From Phycisphaerales bacterium (lineage in GTDB: Bacteria; Planctomycetota; Phycisphaerae; WQYP01): DNA of 38,198 nucleotides. Positions 1 to 8,564 of this stretch are shown in pieces; within the stretch, counting starts at the first letter, position 1, and the number at the start of each line of letters is the position of its first letter. The stretch spans positions 1-38,198 of the forward strand of contig DAHVEJ010000016.1 of NCBI GenBank assembly GCA_027313145.1. The letters are read 5' to 3'. Position numbers and translations under genes: made by a program. Under the pieces are notes generated by a model, which saw only the letters and a program-made list of their open reading frames with translations, was not told where the DNA came from and did not search any database.

Positions 1-4
1 ATCC

Positions 5-81
5 GAACCTCCTTGTTCAATGACTGATCTATCGGTCCACATACGGCTAAAGCTTGAGCAAATATTGCGCTGTAGTATTAG
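5..81. repeat. Left copy of a long inverted repeat at the window ends
   Basis: Bases 5-77 are the exact reverse complement of 38126-38198. One mismatch follows at 78, then three more matching bases. Read leftwards, the repeat ends in AAGGAGG, a strong Shine-Dalgarno sequence pointing out of the window. I infer that this is the 5' leader of a multicopy gene, probably a transposase, whose body lies beyond the window edge. Confidence 0.85.
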
Positions 82-397
82 TTCCCCGGCCAATGCGACA
101 TCCTCCGACAAATTGACCCGGCCAGCGTTTCCCATGGCCCTTACTGATGTATGTGCGTCTCCAATTTCTTGCGCTTTATCTGGCATTCCAGATTGCTGCG
201 ATGCTTCACGGCCACTATCGCGTTGCTCTGCCGCGCCGCCGCCCGCCAAAGCGGACATTTTAACTTTGGTTAAGTACCGGACATTTTAACTTTGGCTGTC
301 CGCCAGTTATCCGTCCGTCGCGCGCTTGATTATCCTGCAAGGCCGATGACAATAGGGACTTGCGGCTCAATAAGTGGGCTGTTGTTTTGGATGGCGT
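82..397. other. Non-coding left edge
   Basis: I see no credible gene here. A short open frame at 20-289 begins inside the terminal repeat, has no ribosome binding site and gives a low-complexity Ser/Ala/Pro-rich product. The only clear structure is the pair of 18-bp direct repeats at 252-295. The promoter of the regulator starting at 398 must lie here, but I cannot point to convincing -35/-10 boxes. Confidence 0.5.
252..295. repeat. Two 18-bp direct repeats, possible insertion-sequence end
   Basis: CGGACATTTTAACTTTGG occurs at 252-269 and again at 278-295, 26 bp apart start to start. Each copy is bounded by CCAAAG/CTTTGG-type sequence. Repeated copies of a short motif of this kind are known at the ends of IS21-family elements, where they bind transposase. 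No istA/istB gene is visible, so this could be a leftover end. The family assignment is tentative. Confidence 0.45.
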
Positions 398-1534
398 ATG
401 TCTCGATATCCGAAAAAGCCGGCGTCTGTGGTTCCCGCGAATGTGCGGCAGCGGCCGATCCAGCCGAAATATGGTGCGGTGTATGATGCGCTGCTTAAAT
501 CCATTCGGCGGGGTGAATATCCATCGGGCGGTAAACTGCCCACGGAAACCGAATTGGTTGAACAATTCAAGGTGTCACGCATTACCGTGATTCGGGCGTT
601 GCGGGACTTACAAGCGTTGGGCGTTGTGCGGCGACGGCGCGGCTCGGGCAGTTTTGTGGAAGGGCCTAAGCAATCCAAATTCGCCAGCATTGCGTTGCTG
701 CTTCCACCCTTGGAGTCGGGCAGTATTTTCGCTACTGTGCATCAGGCCTTGCTGCGCGAAGCGCAAAAGCGCGAATGGCAGATTTTATTTCATGAAATAT
801 CAGAAGGTGCCTCTGTTCAGGAGGCACAAGCCGCCCTGGAACCGCTATGGCAAAATGATATACGTGGTTTTCTCTACCTGCCGTTGCCCGTGCAGCCGCA
901 ATATGCGGAAATTAACGAATTCATTGCCGGACAGTGTGTGTCCCGCAAGCTGCCGCTGGTCCTGCTGGATCGCGATTTGCACAAACTCCATGATCGCAGC
1001 CGATTTGATGTGGTGGGAAGTGACAATGAACTTGGCGGTTTTCTCGCGGGGCGGCACTTAATTCAGCGCGGTTGCCGGCGAATTGTGTTCTTAACGGATG
1101 CCCGTGAACACCCCACGGCTGAGGCACGACTGGAAGGCGTGGGAAACGCGGTGCGGTTGGACCCCGCCGTGAGCATGCAGATTTGCTCCGGAGACGGCGA
1201 TAACCGCGAGATGCTCGAACACATACTCAAGGAACATCGCCCGGATGCCATTGCGTGCGTCAATGATTTGACTGCCGCTAAAGTGATGCGCCAGTTGCTT
1301 AAGCTGGGAGTAAAAATTCCTGAACAGATTAAACTCACGGGTTTTGATGACACCTCCACCGCCGCGCTTCTGGCGGTTCCATTAACCACCGTGCGCCAGT
1401 CGCCGGAAGCCATGGCCATTGAGGCGATGACGGTGCTGCACCAGCGCATGGAACGGCCTGATCTGCCCGCCATTACCCTATCCATCGCCTGCGCCCTGGT
1501 AGCCCGCGAATCTACAGCCATCCATACCGGATAA
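398..1534 (+). CDS. GntR-type winged-helix / LacI-type ligand-binding transcriptional regulator
   Basis: The protein (378 aa from the ATG at 398) joins a GntR-family winged helix (about residues 20-95, with the typical P-T-E-x-E-L, F-x-V-S-R-I-T-V-I-R-A-L and G-S-G-S-F-V motifs) to a LacI/periplasmic-binding-protein-like sensor domain (about 98-370, with V-G-S-D-N and L-T-G-F-D-D motifs). This AraR-like arrangement usually binds a sugar or sugar derivative. Its target here is unknown; the next gene is a phosphohexomutase, but there is a 419-bp gap. I chose the ATG at 398. An in-frame ATG at 374 would add eight residues, and neither start has a good ribosome binding site. Confidence 0.85.
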   Translation: MSRYPKKPASVVPANVRQRPIQPKYGAVYDALLKSIRRGEYPSGGKLPTETELVEQFKVSRITVIRALRDLQALGVVRRRRGSGSFVEGPKQSKFASIALLLPPLESGSIFATVHQALLREAQKREWQILFHEISEGASVQEAQAALEPLWQNDIRGFLYLPLPVQPQYAEINEFIAGQCVSRKLPLVLLDRDLHKLHDRSRFDVVGSDNELGGFLAGRHLIQRGCRRIVFLTDAREHPTAEARLEGVGNAVRLDPAVSMQICSGDGDNREMLEHILKEHRPDAIACVNDLTAAKVMRQLLKLGVKIPEQIKLTGFDDTSTAALLAVPLTTVRQSPEAMAIEAMTVLHQRMERPDLPAITLSIACALVARESTAIHTG

Positions 1535-1953
1535 CTCCAACCGCGGCTTCCCGGCACCCGCATCCAGCCCGCCAAATATGTTCCGCCCGGCGGCGATTAC
1601 TCGGGCAGGCTCCGATGGCCCGTGAATCTCGCGTAATTTCGCTAAACCGGCACCATGGTGCTACGCGGCCATGGATTTATTGCTTTTATCGCGGGGTTAT
1701 CGTCCGAAAACAAAAGGACTCTATCCCGACGGATCGTGAAATGTCGTGCCTGCGCCATGGAATAACCCATGATTCTGCGATACCATATCCAGCAAGTCGC
1801 GTTGGGCAGGGAGTGGCTCGTCGGGCCTGGCATGCTGGAATGCGGCAAGGCCTGAAGTTCCGGCGGTTTGAAACATGACGCATAATGTGCGACATTGGTG
1901 CGGCGATCTTCCAGACTGGAAGTTCAATAAATAAAAAACCATGAGGAATGTAC
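1535..1953. other. Intergenic region upstream of the phosphohexomutase gene
   Basis: No gene is supported in this 419-bp gap. It holds one copy of the dispersed 20-bp motif (1592-1611) and a perfect 12-bp palindrome, GCACCATGGTGC, at 1650-1661. The palindrome could be an operator for a dimeric regulator such as the GntR/LacI protein just upstream, but this is only a guess. A purine-rich GAGGA at 1943-1947 serves as the ribosome binding site of the next gene. Confidence 0.4.
1592..1611 (-). repeat. Dispersed 20-bp motif, copy A
   Basis: Read on the minus strand this is AGCCTGCCCGAGTAATCGCC, one base different from the copy at 37849-37868, which is one end of a foldback element. It lies 57 bp after the stop codon of the regulator gene. 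No second inverted copy is close by, so it appears to be a solo end or remnant. Confidence 0.6.
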
Positions 1954-3330
1954 ATGAATGAAAAAGTTTTTAAGGCGTATGACGTGCGAGGGATCTACCC
2001 GGATCAACTCAACGAGGAAATGGCCTGGAAAATCGGCTACGCCTGCGCCCAGTTCATGCGGATGAATCTCACCGGGCTGGACAAGGCGGATCCGCGAAAA
2101 AATATGGTTATTGTCGGACGGGATATGCGGCTTAGCAGCCCTTCACTTAGTCAAGCCCTGATTGAAGGTATTCGGTCCACGGGTACGGGCTGTATTGATA
2201 TCGGCATGATTGACACGCCGGAAATTTATTTTGCCATTAATCATCTGGGCTGCTGCGGCGGAATTCAAACCACGGCTTCGCATAATCCCGCCCAGTACAA
2301 TGGGTTTAAAATCAGCGGCGTTCATGCGCGGCCGATTGGGGAAAATACCGGTCTGCAGGAAATTAAAAGGCTGGTGTTTTCCATGCGAAAAAATCCTCCC
2401 GCGCAGTTCGGTGCCGTCGAACACATGGACCTGAAGCTGCCCTACAAAGGGCATGTGCTGCGTTTTCTGAAAATGGCGCGTCCGCTGAAGGTTGTGGTGG
2501 ATGCGGGCAACGGCATGGCGGGAAAATTTATCCGCGATATTTTCATGGATCAACCCAATGTCAATATCATTCCCATCAATATGGAAATCACCGGGTCATT
2601 TAAGCACGACCCGAATCCGCTGGTGGATGCCAATCTGCGGCAGTTGCAGGAATCCGTGCTTTCCAACGCGGCGGATCTGGGCGTGTGTTTTGACGGTGAT
2701 GCCGACCGATGCATATTTGTTGATGAACAGGCCCGCATCATACGTTGCGACATCGCCACGGCACTGTTGGCAAAAGATTTCCTGAAAGCCAACCCGGGGG
2801 CGGCGGTGGTGTATGATCTGCGGTCCAGCCGCGTGGTGAAAGAGGAAATTCAGAATGCCGGTGGCGTACCCCGGCGCGAGCGCGTGGGCCACGCATTTAT
2901 GAAAAAATCTTTGGCCGACAGCAAAGGAGTTTTCGGCGGCGAATTATCGGGGCATTTTTATTTCCGAGACAACTTTAACTGTGACAGCGGCGCGATTGCT
3001 TTCGCCTGTATTCTGTCGGTGCTGTCGCGCTACGACACTCCCGTAAGTCATGTGCTTAAGCCATTGCTGCGCTGGCATAGCAGCGGCGAAATAAACTACG
3101 AAGTATCCGACAAGGATGCGGCCATCGCCCGGCTGGCCCAAACGTATAAGGACGCTTCCATAGATTATCTTGACGGCATTACCGTGGAATACGACACATG
3201 GTGGTTTAATGTCCGCAAAAGTAATACTGAGCCGTTATTACGGTTGAATCTCGAAGCCAATACGGCGGAAACCATGAAAAAGAAGCTTGATGAAGTAGGC
3301 CGACTTTTGGGAACGCCAATATCGCACTAA
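1954..3330 (+). CDS. Phosphomannomutase / phosphoglucomutase
   Basis: This is an alpha-D-phosphohexomutase of about 458 aa, normal length for the AlgC/ManB group. It interconverts hexose 6-phosphate and 1-phosphate, feeding sugar-nucleotide synthesis. All four family signatures are visible in order: the phosphoserine loop T-A-S-H-N-P, the metal-binding loop D-G-D-A-D-R, the sugar-binding loop G-E-L-S-G-H and the C-terminal phosphate-binding R-K-S-N-T-E-P. I chose ATG 1954 because GAGGA at 1943-1947 sits six bases upstream; the ATG at 1948 would touch that site. The sequence does not decide between mannose and glucose specificity, so I give no symbol. Confidence 0.93.
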   Translation: MNEKVFKAYDVRGIYPDQLNEEMAWKIGYACAQFMRMNLTGLDKADPRKNMVIVGRDMRLSSPSLSQALIEGIRSTGTGCIDIGMIDTPEIYFAINHLGCCGGIQTTASHNPAQYNGFKISGVHARPIGENTGLQEIKRLVFSMRKNPPAQFGAVEHMDLKLPYKGHVLRFLKMARPLKVVVDAGNGMAGKFIRDIFMDQPNVNIIPINMEITGSFKHDPNPLVDANLRQLQESVLSNAADLGVCFDGDADRCIFVDEQARIIRCDIATALLAKDFLKANPGAAVVYDLRSSRVVKEEIQNAGGVPRRERVGHAFMKKSLADSKGVFGGELSGHFYFRDNFNCDSGAIAFACILSVLSRYDTPVSHVLKPLLRWHSSGEINYEVSDKDAAIARLAQTYKDASIDYLDGITVEYDTWWFNVRKSNTEPLLRLNLEANTAETMKKKLDEVGRLLGTPISH

Positions 3331-3453
3331 GTCGGTGCTTCAGGCGTATAGGAACTAGCACTTGGGTTAAGCGCTCAAGATAGATAAATGGGCATTTTCC
3401 GCACCATGGGTTTCGACGGATCATGCCTTGAGGACTTTTTTAGGGGTGCATGG

Positions 3454-4908
3454 ATGTACCGAAAGCGATTTTTCCCCCGGGCAATTGGATATTGTGTGAT
3501 GTTGGCTGCGACGCTGTCGGCGTTGTCGGCGGTTGCCGGGGGGCAGACGCTGGCCGGACGGATTGCCGGGCTGTTGACCAATCCACAATTGCGCGGCGGA
3601 CAGGTTGCTATTAATCTGGCGGAATTGCGGCAGGGGCGAGCCGTTACGGTTTACAGCTACCATCCTGATCTGCCGTTGATGCCGGGAAGTTGCGGCAAAT
3701 TGCTGACCACCTCGGATGCTTTTGACCACCTTGGAGCGCACGGTACTTTGCAAACCCGCCTGTATCGGGTGGGAAATAATCTGGTTATTGTGGGCGGTGG
3801 TGATCCGGCCCTGGGCGATCCGGTGCTGTGTCAGCAGGTCGGCTGGAAAGTGACAACCGCGTTTGATAATTGGGCGCACCATCTTAAGGCGATGGGCGAA
3901 AACAACTTTCATAATATATATGTTGATGATTATATTTTTAACCATCATTTTGTTAATCCATTGTGGCCGGGCGGCGGACAGCGACTGGACTGGTATGAGG
4001 CCTCGGTGGGGGGGCTTAACTTCGCCATGAATTGCGTGCAATGGGTGCCGGTGGTTAATAACAACGGCAGCATTGGCGTAGCACTTACCCCGGATACCCC
4101 CTATACGCCGGTGACTATTGCGGCCCAACGCGGCCCGCAAAGTGTATGGTTGTGGCGTTCCCGCGGCAGCAACCATTTCTATATGCATGGAACCGTCCGG
4201 CAGACCGGGCAATATCCCATGCAGGTGACCATCCATGATCCCGGTCTCTACACCGGAAACGTGCTGCGGCAATCCTTGATTAATCAGGGAATCACCATTT
4301 CCGGACAGGTGTTGCGGGCACCCTTGTCCGTCATCGCGGCGGGGCAACATGTGCAGCCGGTGCTATTAGCAACGTATGAAACGCCGCTTACCGCAATTCT
4401 TCATCGCGCTAATACCGACAGCATTAATTTAATGGCCGAGTGCCTGTGCAAGCTCCTGGGGCATGATGCCACCGGCCAACCTGGAAGCTGGCACAATGGT
4501 GATCAAGCCATCAAGGCCTACCTGGCCACGCTGGGGATTCCCGGAAACTGGGTCACCATGGTGGATGGGTCCGGCCTGTCGCATCATGACCATGTGGCAC
4601 CGGCGGCATTTACCACGGTTCTTGCGCATATTGCCTCCGAACCGGATGGCAGCGTATTCATACACTCGCTGGCCCGCCCCGGCCATGGAACGCTGATTTA
4701 CCGCCTGCGCGGTTCCGGAATTCGCCGCTTTATCCGCGCTAAGGACGGCCACGTGACCGGTGCCTCGACCATCAGCGGATATATGTTTCTGCCGCACCGT
4801 CATTTTGTTTTCTCCATTATGGTCAATCATTATCGCGGCAACGTCAATGGCTGGGAAGATCAGGTGATCATCGCGCTGTATCAATGGGCGGTGGGGCGGC
4901 TGCAATAG
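3454..4908 (+). CDS. dacB: D-Ala-D-Ala carboxypeptidase/endopeptidase, PBP4 type (peptidase S13)
   Basis: This is a periplasmic peptidoglycan DD-peptidase of about 484 aa. A signal peptide (basic M-Y-R-K-R-F-F start, hydrophobic core to about residue 28) marks the start at 3454, preceded by AGGGG. The S13 motifs are S79-C-G-K82 (acylating Ser and Lys) and S323-I-N325. The third motif, normally K-T-G, reads K430-D-G432, followed by the expected T-G-A-S-T-I-S-G-Y. The Thr-to-Asp change in the KTG box is unusual and could alter substrate handling. Family membership is clear from the overall pattern, including V-G-G-G-D-P and V-D-G-S-G-L-S. It may be co-transcribed with the amidohydrolase gene starting 32 bp downstream. 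Confidence 0.9.
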   Translation: MYRKRFFPRAIGYCVMLAATLSALSAVAGGQTLAGRIAGLLTNPQLRGGQVAINLAELRQGRAVTVYSYHPDLPLMPGSCGKLLTTSDAFDHLGAHGTLQTRLYRVGNNLVIVGGGDPALGDPVLCQQVGWKVTTAFDNWAHHLKAMGENNFHNIYVDDYIFNHHFVNPLWPGGGQRLDWYEASVGGLNFAMNCVQWVPVVNNNGSIGVALTPDTPYTPVTIAAQRGPQSVWLWRSRGSNHFYMHGTVRQTGQYPMQVTIHDPGLYTGNVLRQSLINQGITISGQVLRAPLSVIAAGQHVQPVLLATYETPLTAILHRANTDSINLMAECLCKLLGHDATGQPGSWHNGDQAIKAYLATLGIPGNWVTMVDGSGLSHHDHVAPAAFTTVLAHIASEPDGSVFIHSLARPGHGTLIYRLRGSGIRRFIRAKDGHVTGASTISGYMFLPHRHFVFSIMVNHYRGNVNGWEDQVIIALYQWAVGRLQ

Positions 4909-4940
4909 CCTGCGGGGGGGGCAGTGGGCGTGGAGTGTTT

Positions 4941-6254
4941 ATGACTGCTTCCACAACGGATAACAATTCGTTTGTGCTTTCCGGCCCCGCGCTTCTGGCG
5001 GACAGCCACACTCTGATCCTGGATGCGGCAATAGCGGTTATTGATGGAATTATTAAAGCCTGCCACCAGCGGTCTGAAATCCTGGAACAATTTCCCGGCC
5101 TTCGCGAAGTGCATGTTGATTCTTGCGTGCTGACGCCCGGCTTTGTCAATGCGCACACGCATCTTGAATTGAGCTTTCTGGTGGGAAAAATTCCCGGCCC
5201 CGCAGATTTTCCAAATTGGGTGTTGCAACTCATCGCGGCCTATCCATCTGTAGGGGACGCGGAGAAAGTATTCTCCCGATCCGCGTTAGCCGGTGCGCAG
5301 GAAAGTATCCGGTTCGGTGTCACCACCGTGGGGGATATTAGCCGCCAGTATCCTATTGTGCGCCCTGCTTTACAGAGAGAATCTCCGCTGGGCATAGTCA
5401 GTTTTGGAGAACTTACCGCACTGGGGCGATCACGAAATTATCTTGACGCCCGCCTGGCGGGGGCGATAAATCAGCAGAAAGCCGATCATCGAATGTCCAT
5501 CGGCCTTTCACCGCACGCACCGTATTCTGTTGAAGGACCGGCCCTGGAAAAGATTGTTGCCGCTGCCCGGGAACACCACTTACCGCTTTCCATGCACTTG
5601 GCGGAACTGCGGGAAGAGCGCGATTTTTTAAGAGATTTCTCCGGCCCGCTGGGGAAAAGTTGGATGCTCATGCGACAAATGGATTTGTTGGATGATCTGA
5701 TTCCAGCGTTTGACAATGGGCCGATCCAATGGGCGCGGCACTACGGTTTATTTAATGCCGGCGTACCGGTGATCTTGGCGCATGTGAATTACGCGGATGA
5801 TACCGAACTGGATATTCTGGCCAAAAGTGGTGCGGCGGTGGCCTATTGCCCGCGTACGCGGCATTATTTCGGTCATGACGCGGTGACACCGCATCCCTGG
5901 CGGGCCATGCGAAAGCGCGGCATCAGCGTATGCCTGGCCACAGATTCCCTGGCCAGCAATCCGGATTTATTTTTGCTGCGCGAGGCGCAGTTTCTGTACC
6001 GCAAGGATCCATCGATTCCTTCGCAAATTCTCTGGCGTATGATTACTGCTGAACCGGCCATTGCACTGGGCTTAGGTTCGCGGATTGGACGGCTCGCGCC
6101 CGGGTATGCCGCGGACATTATTGCATTGCCCCTTGCGAAGGATGTGCTCGCTTCAGCCGCCACTGTTTGCGATTATCTAGTGCGCGAGGCACCGTTGCCG
6201 CAAAGCGTGTGGATCGGCGGCCGGCAGGTATCTTCCGCATGTTCATTGGCGTGA
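4941..6254 (+). CDS. Metal-dependent amidohydrolase (cytosine deaminase / MtaD / aminofutalosine deaminase-like)
   Basis: The 437-aa protein belongs to the amidohydrolase superfamily. It has the N-terminal metal-binding H-T-H (residues 72-74, in F-V-N-A-H-T-H-L-E), a middle M-H-L-A-E-L, a later I-L-A-H-V-N and the catalytic Asp in L-A-T-D-S-L-A-S-N. The C-terminal L-A-P-G-Y-A-A-D-I-I closes the usual composite sandwich. Such enzymes deaminate purines, adenosine derivatives or aminofutalosine (menaquinone route). No menaquinone gene is next to it, so the substrate is open. The start at 4941 follows GGAG at 4932-4935; an earlier in-frame ATG at 4884 would overlap dacB and give a Gly-rich tail. 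Confidence 0.8.
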   Translation: MTASTTDNNSFVLSGPALLADSHTLILDAAIAVIDGIIKACHQRSEILEQFPGLREVHVDSCVLTPGFVNAHTHLELSFLVGKIPGPADFPNWVLQLIAAYPSVGDAEKVFSRSALAGAQESIRFGVTTVGDISRQYPIVRPALQRESPLGIVSFGELTALGRSRNYLDARLAGAINQQKADHRMSIGLSPHAPYSVEGPALEKIVAAAREHHLPLSMHLAELREERDFLRDFSGPLGKSWMLMRQMDLLDDLIPAFDNGPIQWARHYGLFNAGVPVILAHVNYADDTELDILAKSGAAVAYCPRTRHYFGHDAVTPHPWRAMRKRGISVCLATDSLASNPDLFLLREAQFLYRKDPSIPSQILWRMITAEPAIALGLGSRIGRLAPGYAADIIALPLAKDVLASAATVCDYLVREAPLPQSVWIGGRQVSSACSLA

Positions 6255-6338
6255 TCATCCGGCGCACGGGCCAAGCTTCACCAAGCCCCTAACTGTGCCG
6301 TTGGTGCTGCTAAATGGTGCCGCAAACCCATCGCTAAA

Positions 6339-6866
6339 TTATTTTGGTACAGTTGCTAATAATGCCAATGCCTGCCGCCATTCCATATAGCGGTAGGGAA
6401 TTTGAAATGATTCATGCAGAGCGGCAATTTGTTTGTGATAATATTCGTATCGCTCCTGTTGCCAGGATTCGGCTGTCGTATCGCAGAAATAAATTCGGCA
6501 CCCCAAGGGGCGACCGGTGCGTGCGGTGCACAGGCCGTCAATTTGCCACGGGCAGCCGGGACTGAACTGGCGGTTGTCCTGATAAAGCGGCAGGGGAAAA
6601 GTTATCGCGGTGTTTGCATCAGCCGACGGCCCGCCCGGTTGATCCAGTTGATCCAGTTGCGTAAAGTGCGCGAATGCCGCCAACTCCAGCGTGCTGACAT
6701 AGAGCCTATGCCCCCATATTTCAAATTTGCAACATCGCCCGCTGGTATTACAGATCGGTTGACGGATGGCAATATCGCGGTCGAGCCGGGCGTAAAGTTC
6801 CCCCAGCTTCTCCAATGCTCGTGCCGGAGGACGGAGTGCCTGCTGCAAATTAATATCGGTCAGCAT
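6339..6866 (-). CDS. YkgJ-type cysteine cluster protein (putative zinc or iron-sulfur binding)
   Basis: The 175-aa protein has the cysteine pattern of the YkgJ/Fli cluster family: C39-x5-C45-C46, then C105, C113, C123 and C128, with G-x-P-x-x-C-R-I-Y-F-C near the last pair. The family is thought to bind a metal or iron-sulfur centre; its biochemical role is not established. The start lies six bases after the leuA stop codon, and GGAGG at the leuA end can serve as its ribosome binding site. It is therefore probably translated from the leuA transcript and may share its attenuation control. Confidence 0.8.
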   Translation of the reverse strand: MLTDINLQQALRPPARALEKLGELYARLDRDIAIRQPICNTSGRCCKFEIWGHRLYVSTLELAAFAHFTQLDQLDQPGGPSADANTAITFPLPLYQDNRQFSPGCPWQIDGLCTARTGRPLGCRIYFCDTTAESWQQERYEYYHKQIAALHESFQIPYRYMEWRQALALLATVPK

Positions 6867-6872
6867 GATAAC

Positions 6873-8465
6873 CTACGCCTCCAGCGACGATGCCTGACCG
6901 ACGGTGCGCTCATTCATCGTCCGGATGCGGTTAATTGCCGCCAGATAGGCTTTGGCGGACGCTTCAAGAATATCCGTGCTGAACCCTCGGCCGCGGACTT
7001 TGCGGTTGCTGTGTGTGAGTTCGACGGATACTTCGCCTTGCGCCTCGCGGCCCCCGGTGATACTTCGCACCTGAAAGGAGTCCAACGTCGCAGAGATTTT
7101 GGTCAATCGCTGGATTGTTGCGAACATGGCATCGACCGGCCCATCGCCCGTGGCCGCGTCGGTAATTTCCGCGCCGCTGCTGTCCACCAGCGTAACGGTA
7201 GCTGTTGCCACACCGTACGTGCCGGCCATCACCTGGAGGCTTTTGAGTTGAAACAAGGCGCGTTCGGTTTTCAATTGTTCATCGACCAGAGCTTCCAAAT
7301 CTTCATCATAAATCTCCTTTTTCTTGTCGCAAAGCACCTTGAACGCCGCGAATGCCCGGTCCAGTGCCGCCTCGTCCAGAGCATGGCCCAATTCCTCCAG
7401 TCGCTGCCGAAACGCGTGGCGGCCGCTGTGTTTGCCCAGTACCAGCTTATTTTGTACCCAGCCCACGTCCGCCGGTGCCATAATTTCATAGGTGCTGCGA
7501 TTTTTCAATATTCCATCCTGATGAATCCCGGCTTCGTGGGCGAACGCATTTTCTCCCACAATGGCTTTGTTGCGCTGCACATGAAGGCCGGTCAAACTGC
7601 TGACCAGTCGGGAGCACGGTACCAACCGGCGTGTGTTAATGCGCGTGGTAAACGGATATTGATCCGGCCGCGTTCGCATCGCCATGACCACCTCTTCCAA
7701 CGCGGCATTTCCCGCCCGTTCGCCGATGCCGTTGATGGTGCATTCAATTTGCCGCGCTCCGCCGGCCACCGCCGCCAAAGAATTGGCCACCGCCAATCCC
7801 AGATCATTGTGGCAATGTGAACTGAAAACCACTTTTCCCGCGCCTGGTACATGCGCTATGAGATATTCAAACATCGTCCGATATTCCGCCGGTGTCGCAT
7901 TGCCCACCGTGTCCGGGCAATTAATGGTTGTAGCGCCGGCTTCAATGGCGGCATGAACCACTTCCGCGAGAAAATCGAACTCTGTGCGGCTGGCGTCTTC
8001 GGGGGAAAATTCCACATCCGAAACATATTCGCGGGCCAACTTCACGTTCTCAACGGTAAGACGAATAATTTCTTCTTTCGCCTTCTTGAGCTTGAATTCG
8101 CGGTGAATTTTGCTGGTAGCCAGGAAAATATGGATTCTGCCCCGGGCGGCCTTGCGCACGGCTTCGCCGGCGCGGCGCACGTCGCGCTCGGTGCAGCGGG
8201 CGAGTCCCGCAACCGTCGCGTTGGTAATTTCTGAAGCTACCGCGCTGACGGCGTCAAAATCTCCCGGACTGGTAATCGGAAATCCCGCCTCAATAATATC
8301 GACGCCCAGATTTTCCAGAGCGTGGGCAATCTCCAGTTTCTCCGGCAAATTTAACGAGGCTCCCGGCGACTGTTCGCCATCGCGCAAGGTTGTGTCAAAT
8401 ATCAGCACCCGCGGTTTGGTTTCGGAACTGATGATTTCCGACGGATGGTTCCTGCCGGTGTCCAT
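6873..8465 (-). CDS. leuA: 2-isopropylmalate synthase
   Basis: This enzyme condenses acetyl-CoA with 2-oxoisovalerate, the first committed step of leucine synthesis. The 530-aa protein has the LeuA type 1 features: N-terminal D-T-T-L-R-D-G-E-Q-S-P-G, metal-binding H-C-H-N-D-L-G-L-A, N-G-I-G-E-R-A-G-N-A, the H-E-A-G-I-H-Q-D-G segment and a C-terminal LeuA dimer/allosteric domain (about residues 375-515) that binds leucine. AAGGAG lies eight bases upstream of the ATG. Its leader (8466-8694) contains a promoter, a Leu-rich leader peptide and an intrinsic terminator, so it appears to be controlled by transcription attenuation as well as by feedback. The YkgJ-like gene follows directly. Confidence 0.96.
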   Translation of the reverse strand: MDTGRNHPSEIISSETKPRVLIFDTTLRDGEQSPGASLNLPEKLEIAHALENLGVDIIEAGFPITSPGDFDAVSAVASEITNATVAGLARCTERDVRRAGEAVRKAARGRIHIFLATSKIHREFKLKKAKEEIIRLTVENVKLAREYVSDVEFSPEDASRTEFDFLAEVVHAAIEAGATTINCPDTVGNATPAEYRTMFEYLIAHVPGAGKVVFSSHCHNDLGLAVANSLAAVAGGARQIECTINGIGERAGNAALEEVVMAMRTRPDQYPFTTRINTRRLVPCSRLVSSLTGLHVQRNKAIVGENAFAHEAGIHQDGILKNRSTYEIMAPADVGWVQNKLVLGKHSGRHAFRQRLEELGHALDEAALDRAFAAFKVLCDKKKEIYDEDLEALVDEQLKTERALFQLKSLQVMAGTYGVATATVTLVDSSGAEITDAATGDGPVDAMFATIQRLTKISATLDSFQVRSITGGREAQGEVSVELTHSNRKVRGRGFSTDILEASAKAYLAAINRIRTMNERTVGQASSLEA

Positions 8466-8504
8466 GGAAGAGACTCCTTAAAAAAGGTTTCTGAATTATG
8501 CCAT

Positions 8505-8539
8505 AAAAAAACCCCGCGAGGGTCACTCGCAGGGTTTTT
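8505..8539 (-). terminator. Intrinsic terminator in the leuA leader (attenuator)
   Basis: On the minus strand the arms AAAAACCCTGCGAG (8539-8526) and CTCGCGGGGTTTTT (8520-8507) pair over 14 positions with one T-G wobble and a five-base loop, and the second arm runs into a T tract. It ends about 40 bp before the leuA start. A competing segment upstream (around 8571-8550, CTC-TT-AGGGTT-G-TTTTT) resembles the second arm and could pair with the first arm as an antiterminator. Confidence 0.88.
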
Positions 8540-8564
8540 CAAACTTTTTTATAAAAAAACAACC

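Noticed and set aside
20-289. An 89-codon open frame at the left edge
   Set aside because: It starts within the terminal repeat, lacks a start signal, and its product is low complexity.
3421-4350. A 309-codon open frame on the minus strand
   Set aside because: It is opposite the dacB gene, is rich in His, Gln, Pro and Arg, and has no translation signals.
6414-7820. A 468-codon open frame on the plus strand
   Set aside because: It lies wholly opposite leuA and the ykgJ-like gene, which have clear motifs, and has no ribosome binding site or recognisable domain. It is a shadow of the real genes.
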